A stretch of 64,000 nt of DNA from CAZQRP01 sp964596125 (lineage in GTDB: Bacteria > Chloroflexota > Dehalococcoidia > GIF9 > UBA5629). Numbering within the stretch: the first letter of the stretch is position 1; each line of letters begins with the position of its first letter. Both the position numbers and the translations under genes were made by a program. Of the stretch, positions 59,924-64,000 are shown in pieces. Where the stretch lies: positions 62,001 to 126,000 of the forward strand of contig CAZQRP010000006.1 of assembly GCA_964596125.1 (NCBI GenBank), given 5' to 3'. Below the pieces are notes generated by a model. The model saw only the letters and a list, made by a program, of their open reading frames with translations, was not told where the DNA came from and did not search any database.

Positions 59924-60664
59924 CTATTCAATCACCGGTGAAGGATGCTCTTGAAAAGGCTGTAACCGTCCCACCAGTGAGAACAGGAATGGATAGTTTG
60001 ATTTCAGGTGCTCCACATAGGATACCCACTCGGCAGCAAGATAACGATACACCCGTTGAATATCACCCGCGATATGTTCCAGATCATTGTCGGGCAGACC
60101 CTGCAATGAATCTCTGGCCTCCAATTCCTCTGTAAGATGGAAAGTCGCCCACAGCAAATCTGTGAAGCGCTCATGTTCCAGCAGGTTCGGATTCTCCAAC
60201 AACCTCAGTAGAAACTGCCGCTTCTCAATGAGGAACGTCTTTATCTCTTCGAGGTCTATAGTGCGGCAGTGAGGCTTATCATCAATAATACAGGTAGTAG
60301 CCTTCGCTCTCTTGAAATCAGTAGAGGTCCAGTTCTGGTCAACAGAAAGCTCCTGGCAAATCTCCTTGCGTCTATCAAAACAACTAAGAAGGCTATAAAG
60401 GAGATGGTTGCCCACCTCACTGAAGAAAGCCCCGATAACCATATTTAGTTTTTTAAGCATAGACTGCTTCTCCCGGCGAGCCAGTATACGTTCAATAACA
60501 ATCACCACGAGAAACACCTCAAGGGGCAGGAAAGCAAGGTCGCCGACCAGGTAAATAAAGATATGATGGGCGTCCCGAAATATAGAGTAATGCACAAAGT
60601 ATAACAGCCCCGACATTGCCACAAAAACACTGGCAAGGATAATAAATGTGGAGTAACGTCTCAT
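59924..60664 (-). CDS. Two-helix membrane protein, function unknown
   Basis: About 246 residues; ATG 60664 with GGAGGG upstream is preferred to ATG 60676. Two N-terminal helices (FIILASVFVAMSGLLYFV ~5-22 and FLPLEVFLVVIVIERILA ~45-62) anchor a long soluble, helical C-terminal region (~65-246), probably cytoplasmic, with segments such as DLEEIKTFLIEKRQFLLRLL and CFDRRKEICQEL. No domain is recognised. A degenerate copy of the 33-bp promoter-like element may lie upstream. Confidence 0.7.
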   Translation of the reverse strand: MRRYSTFIILASVFVAMSGLLYFVHYSIFRDAHHIFIYLVGDLAFLPLEVFLVVIVIERILARREKQSMLKKLNMVIGAFFSEVGNHLLYSLLSCFDRRKEICQELSVDQNWTSTDFKRAKATTCIIDDKPHCRTIDLEEIKTFLIEKRQFLLRLLENPNLLEHERFTDLLWATFHLTEELEARDSLQGLPDNDLEHIAGDIQRVYRYLAAEWVSYVEHLKSNYPFLFSLVGRLQPFQEHPSPVIE

Positions 60665-60967
60665 TTTTCCCTCCATTAGCCGACATATATCCGATGGTAT
60701 CCCCTAACAGATAATACCATATATGCCGGCAAAAGCGAGACTATAACTGTGGCCTACTATCTGATGCGTATCGAGGCCGAAATAAAGGTATAATTCTACA
60801 GGGGGAACAGGCATTTTTTCATACGGCAGCAGTCCGGATTACCACTCAACCTGCGTTTGCTATTATCTTCCAGCTTAGCTTAAAATAATGCTTCATAATT
60901 ATCGTCAATGTACTCGAAAGCTTCAATACCTGACTCACATCAATAATAAAGGAAAAAAGCGTTCCCG
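60665..60967. other. Divergent intergenic region, 303 bp
   Basis: Contains a possible fifth, degenerate 33-bp element (minus strand near 60712-60744; CTCGCTTT then GCCGG match copy B). On the plus strand TATAAT lies at 60789, but about 170 bp before the ABC gene. No gene is seen. Confidence 0.4.
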
Positions 60968-61879
60968 ATGATAGTTATCAAGACCGAGAATCTGACCAAG
61001 TGGTTTAAGGACCTTTTAGCAGTAGATAATGTAAGTCTGGAGATTGAAGAAGGTGAATGTTTCGGGCTGTTAGGGCCCAATGGGGCAGGTAAGACATCTC
61101 TCATCAGGATGATAACGGCTGTCTCGCCACCGAGTAAAGGTAAAATATGGGTGCTGGGTAAAGATTTAAGCACTCACTCCCGGCAGGTGAAGGCTGCCCT
61201 TGGCATAGTCCCGCAGCTAGATAACCTTGATCCAGACCTGACAGTTTTTAATAATTTGACAACTTTTGCCCGATACTTCGACATACCCGGGAATGAGGCC
61301 CGTCAACGGAGTATAGAAGTCCTGAAACTATTTCAGCTACAAGACAAATACAATAGCCGGATTAGTGAACTGTCGGGAGGAATGAAACGCCGCTTACTTA
61401 TAGCCAGAGGCTTGATCAACGCACCCAGGATTATTATCCTTGACGAGCCAACGATTGGACTTGACCCTCAAGCCAGATACCTCGTCTGGGACAAGCTGAC
61501 TGAGCTGAAATCACAGGCAGTTACCCAACTCCTGTGTACCCAGAATATGGAAGAGGCAAACATCCTCTGTGATCGAGTAGCAATAATGCATCAAGCTAAA
61601 ATCTTGGACCTGGATACTCCGAGGAAGCTCATTTCCAGGTATGCAGGCAATGAGATATGGGAGATCGGAGTAGACCCCCATGAACGAGACAGATTCGTAA
61701 AGGAATTAAAGAGCAACAAGTTTGATTTCGAGGAAGTGGGGGAAAAGATTCACGTTTTCCATGTCGAATCGTATGAGTCTATCAGAAAACTACTGGACTC
61801 ACCGGATAGATTATGGCGGAGACCGGCTACGCTGGAAGATGTCTTCTTCAGACTTACAGGGAGGTCTTTAGTGGAATGA
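60968..61879 (+). CDS. ABC-2 exporter ATPase
   Basis: 303 residues. Walker A GLLGPNGAGKTSLIR (~34-48), Q-loop region PQLDNLDPDLTVFNN (~81), signature LSGGMKRRLLIARG (~134) and Walker B IIILDEPTIGLDPQ (~155). The C-terminal ~75 residues are a substrate- or nucleotide-sensing extension typical of NodI/CcmA/DrrA types. The permease gene overlaps its stop by 4 bp (ATGA), so the two are translated together. The exported substrate is unknown; NodI-like systems export lipids, oligosaccharides or drugs. Confidence 0.93.
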   Translation: MIVIKTENLTKWFKDLLAVDNVSLEIEEGECFGLLGPNGAGKTSLIRMITAVSPPSKGKIWVLGKDLSTHSRQVKAALGIVPQLDNLDPDLTVFNNLTTFARYFDIPGNEARQRSIEVLKLFQLQDKYNSRISELSGGMKRRLLIARGLINAPRIIILDEPTIGLDPQARYLVWDKLTELKSQAVTQLLCTQNMEEANILCDRVAIMHQAKILDLDTPRKLISRYAGNEIWEIGVDPHERDRFVKELKSNKFDFEEVGEKIHVFHVESYESIRKLLDSPDRLWRRPATLEDVFFRLTGRSLVE

Positions 61880-62640
61880 GACTCTTTTCCTGGCGCTTTA
61901 TCAGGATATGGCAACGTAATCGAGACGTCTTTTTCAGACTATGGCATGCGGAAACTCCCGGCCTCCTGATCGAGCCTATTTTTATTTTACTGGCTATGGG
62001 CATAGGTCTGGGGACATATGTCGGCCTGGTCAATGGTCAAAGATACATTGAATTTGTTACACCAGGCATTATTGCGGGCTATGCTATGTTCAGCGCCAGC
62101 TTTGAATGTACCTACGGCAGTTTCATCCGCATGGAGTACCAGAAGACCCATGATGCCATCATAGCCACTCCGCTAAATGTTGAGGATGTTACTGCCGGTG
62201 AAATCTTCTGGGGAGCAACACGTGCACTCATAACCGGCACAGTGATGTTAGCCGTGGCCGCAGCTTTCCAACTGGTGCATTCACCCTGGGCGCTGCTCAT
62301 ACCCGCAATCACCTTTCTGGAGGGGATATTGTTTTCCTCCATCGCCCTGTTCTTTACATCTATGGTTCCGTACATTTACAGCTTTAACTACTACTTCAGT
62401 CTTTTTATTACGCCAATGTTTTTCTTCAGCGGAGTATTCTTCCCGCTGTCATCATTTCCTGAGATAGTGCGCACAATAAGCTGGATAGCTCCACTTACGC
62501 CGGTAGTCAATCTCAGCCGGGCTGCAATCAAGGGGGACTTTCATATCAACCTACTCTGGGCACTTGCCCTCATCATTATTTTGACGTGCCTGTTTTTCTC
62601 CATATCATTGGTTACCATGCGACGAAGGCTGACTAACTAG
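61876..62640 (+). CDS. ABC-2 type permease (NodJ-like)
   Basis: About 254 residues from ATG 61876, which overlaps the ATPase stop; an in-frame ATG at 61813 lies inside the ATPase gene. An amphipathic N-terminus is followed by six predicted helices, with family motifs ETPGLLIEPIFILLAMGIGL (~18-37), FVTPGIIAGYAMF (~58), PLNVEDVTAGEIFWG (~99) and FSGVFFPLSSFPE (~186). It pairs with the adjacent ATPase to form an exporter; the substrate is not predictable. Confidence 0.92.
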   Translation: MRLFSWRFIRIWQRNRDVFFRLWHAETPGLLIEPIFILLAMGIGLGTYVGLVNGQRYIEFVTPGIIAGYAMFSASFECTYGSFIRMEYQKTHDAIIATPLNVEDVTAGEIFWGATRALITGTVMLAVAAAFQLVHSPWALLIPAITFLEGILFSSIALFFTSMVPYIYSFNYYFSLFITPMFFFSGVFFPLSSFPEIVRTISWIAPLTPVVNLSRAAIKGDFHINLLWALALIIILTCLFFSISLVTMRRRLTN

Positions 62641-62779
62641 ACTGAGTGTTCCGGCACCTGACGCAGGAGCACTAATTATATAGACTTTAAGAGCCCTACC
62701 ATTTGACTTTTCTTCGCCATACTTGTATGCTCAGCATAATATTTTCCATTATGAAATATGGAATAAGGGGTACAATACT

Positions 62780-64000
62780 TTGAAAATACTACTGGTCTAT
62801 CCGCAGTATCCGGACACATTCTGGAGTTTCAAGCATGCTTTAAAATTCATATCCAAGAAAGCGGCTTTCCCCCCGCTGGGACTGTTAACCGTAGCGGCAA
62901 TGCTCCCGGAGGAATGGGAAAAAAAGCTTATAGACATGAATACCACCAGCTTGACCGATAAGGACATCAAATGGGCTGATTATATCTTTATAAGCGCAAT
63001 GGCCGTACAAATAGATTCAGTGCGAACAGCTATCAATAAATGCAGAAATTTGGGTGCCCGGATCGTTGCCGGCGGTCCCCTTTTTACTATGCAACATGAA
63101 GAATTCGATGGAGTGGACCATTTTGTTCTTAATGAGGCTGAGATTACCCTTCCACCATTTCTGGAAGATTTAAAAAATGGCTGCGCCAAACATATTTACA
63201 CTTCCGGTGAGTACCCGAACATGGATATGATTCCCATTCCGTCCTGGGAACTAACTGACAAGAAAAGGTATTCTTCAATGAGCATCCAATACTCCCGGGG
63301 TTGTCCTTTTGACTGTGAATTTTGTGACATCGTCGTATTAAACGGGCACAAACCGCGAACGAAAGGTAAAGACCATTTGTTAAGAGAACTGGATGCGCTG
63401 TATAACCTGGGCTGGCGAAGCAGTGTATTCATCGTCGACGATAATTTTATAGGAAACAAGAGAAAACTAAAGGCAGAAATCCTGCCGGCAATAATCGAAT
63501 GGATGAAAACAAAGAAGCACCCTTTCTCACTTTTTACAGAGGCATCTATAAATCTCGCCGATGATGATGAGCTATTACGATTGATGGTTGAGGCAGGCTT
63601 TGATACGGTGTTCGTTGGTATTGAAAGCCCCAATGAAGAAAGCCTGACGGAATGTGGCAAATCTCAAAATAGAAAGCGTGACATGGTAACGTCCGTCAAA
63701 AAGCTTCAAAACTATGGCCTCCAGGTACACGGAGGCTTTATTGTGGGCTTTGATAATGATCCTACATCGATATTTGAACACCAAATCAATTTCATTCAAA
63801 AAAGTGGCATTGTTACGGCAATGGTCGGCCTGTTAAATGCCCCTCCTGGTACCAAGCTTTACCGTCGTCTGAAAGGTGAGAACCGTCTATTAAAGAACTT
63901 TTCCGGTGATAACACCGACTGTTCGATGAACTTTATTCCGAAAATGAACTACGAAAGCCTCATAAACGGCTATCAAAAGATCCTCGACAACATTTATGCA
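62780..64000 (+). CDS. B12-binding radical SAM protein (cut by window edge)
   Basis: 407 codons from TTG 62780 (AGGGG about 10 bp upstream) to the window end without a stop; the gene continues beyond. The N-terminal cobalamin-binding-like domain (~1-135) has FPPLGLLTVAAMLPEEW (~27-43) and GARIVAGGPLFTM (~93). The radical SAM site is RGCPFDCEFCD (Cys175, 179, 182). Further blocks are VFIVDDNFIGNKRKLK (~217), VFVGIESPNEESL (~277) and HGGFIVGFDND (~317). The pattern fits the B12-dependent radical SAM proteins with a DUF4070-type C-terminus. The reaction is unknown, perhaps a methylation or a cofactor or hopanoid modification. Confidence 0.88.
   Translation, partial: MKILLVYPQYPDTFWSFKHALKFISKKAAFPPLGLLTVAAMLPEEWEKKLIDMNTTSLTDKDIKWADYIFISAMAVQIDSVRTAINKCRNLGARIVAGGPLFTMQHEEFDGVDHFVLNEAEITLPPFLEDLKNGCAKHIYTSGEYPNMDMIPIPSWELTDKKRYSSMSIQYSRGCPFDCEFCDIVVLNGHKPRTKGKDHLLRELDALYNLGWRSSVFIVDDNFIGNKRKLKAEILPAIIEWMKTKKHPFSLFTEASINLADDDELLRLMVEAGFDTVFVGIESPNEESLTECGKSQNRKRDMVTSVKKLQNYGLQVHGGFIVGFDNDPTSIFEHQINFIQKSGIVTAMVGLLNAPPGTKLYRRLKGENRLLKNFSGDNTDCSMNFIPKMNYESLINGYQKILDNIYA

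Noticed and set aside
1..64000. CRISPR arrays, rRNA, tRNA, toxin-antitoxin pairs and restriction systems
   Set aside because: None could be found on either strand. No regularly spaced repeats, no rRNA-like block and no known defence genes apart from the ambiguous DUF3800 protein.

Overview
This window comes from a bacterial chromosome of medium G+C. It holds no rRNA, no tRNA, no CRISPR array and no phage structural module. The bacterial character is clear from an RpoD-type sigma factor, a NarL-type two-component system, Sec/lipoprotein signal peptides and Shine-Dalgarno sequences (AGGAGG type). The gene mix suggests Chloroflexota, perhaps Dehalococcoidia, as an inference only: alpha2-type glycyl-tRNA synthetase, stand-alone DUF89/ARMT1-like and eIF2B-like proteins, tandem DUF3795 proteins, beta-propeller surface proteins, and no outer-membrane or flagellar genes.

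Layout. 0.1-4.2 kb: a large surface-anchored beta-propeller protein and a lipoprotein. 4.3-7.4 kb: TatD nuclease and a purine-salvage pair (hpt, ade). 7.6-13.6 kb, minus strand: a transcription unit glyS, sbcD, sensor kinase and response regulator, plus a lone receiver protein. 13.6-18.2 kb: a decayed accessory patch with a dead tyrosine recombinase, an IS3-type relic and a 72-bp direct repeat enclosing small membrane proteins and a nitroreductase. 18.2-19.9 kb: a second propeller gene, cut short relative to its paralogue. 20-34.2 kb: housekeeping and accessory enzymes (HAD, radical SAM, DUF89, epimerase, LOG, LemA/HtpX, M20 peptidase, GNAT, a MacB-like ABC exporter, CDF transporter, AlkZ-like protein, two DUF3795 proteins). 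34.3-35.7 kb: a promoter-leader-terminator RNA element ahead of a GAF protein and an ABM protein. 37.5-40.4 kb: an AT-rich stretch with a papain/transglutaminase-like protein, a DUF3800 protein and several inverted repeats. 40.4-48.5 kb: TGS GTPase, ADP-ribosylglycohydrolase, dehydrogenase, cupin, eIF2B-like protein, second TatD, NDP-sugar pyrophosphorylase and a thioredoxin-CcdA-TlpA redox set. 48.6-55.3 kb, minus strand: sigma factor, small protein, then otsA-otsB-mscS-treT. 55.5-64 kb: NifU-like protein, Sir2, RluB-type pseudouridine synthase, a stand-alone pyruvate-kinase C-terminal domain, small membrane proteins, an ABC-2 exporter and a B12-binding radical SAM enzyme cut off by the window edge.

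Three observations stand out. (1) The trehalose operon encodes two different trehalose synthesis routes and a MscS channel whose C-terminus carries an internally duplicated domain, so synthesis and release of an osmolyte appear to be encoded together. (2) A 33-bp promoter-like element (ATTCC ... TGTATAATCG, fixed spacing) occurs four times upstream of four unrelated small-protein genes, with a possible fifth degenerate copy. (3) An orphan 120-nt transcription unit (consensus promoter, structured leader, strong terminator) precedes the GAF-domain gene. Several genes (hpt, sir2, a HAD phosphatase) also look leaderless or nearly so, because a near-consensus -10 box ends 6 to 12 bases before the start codon.
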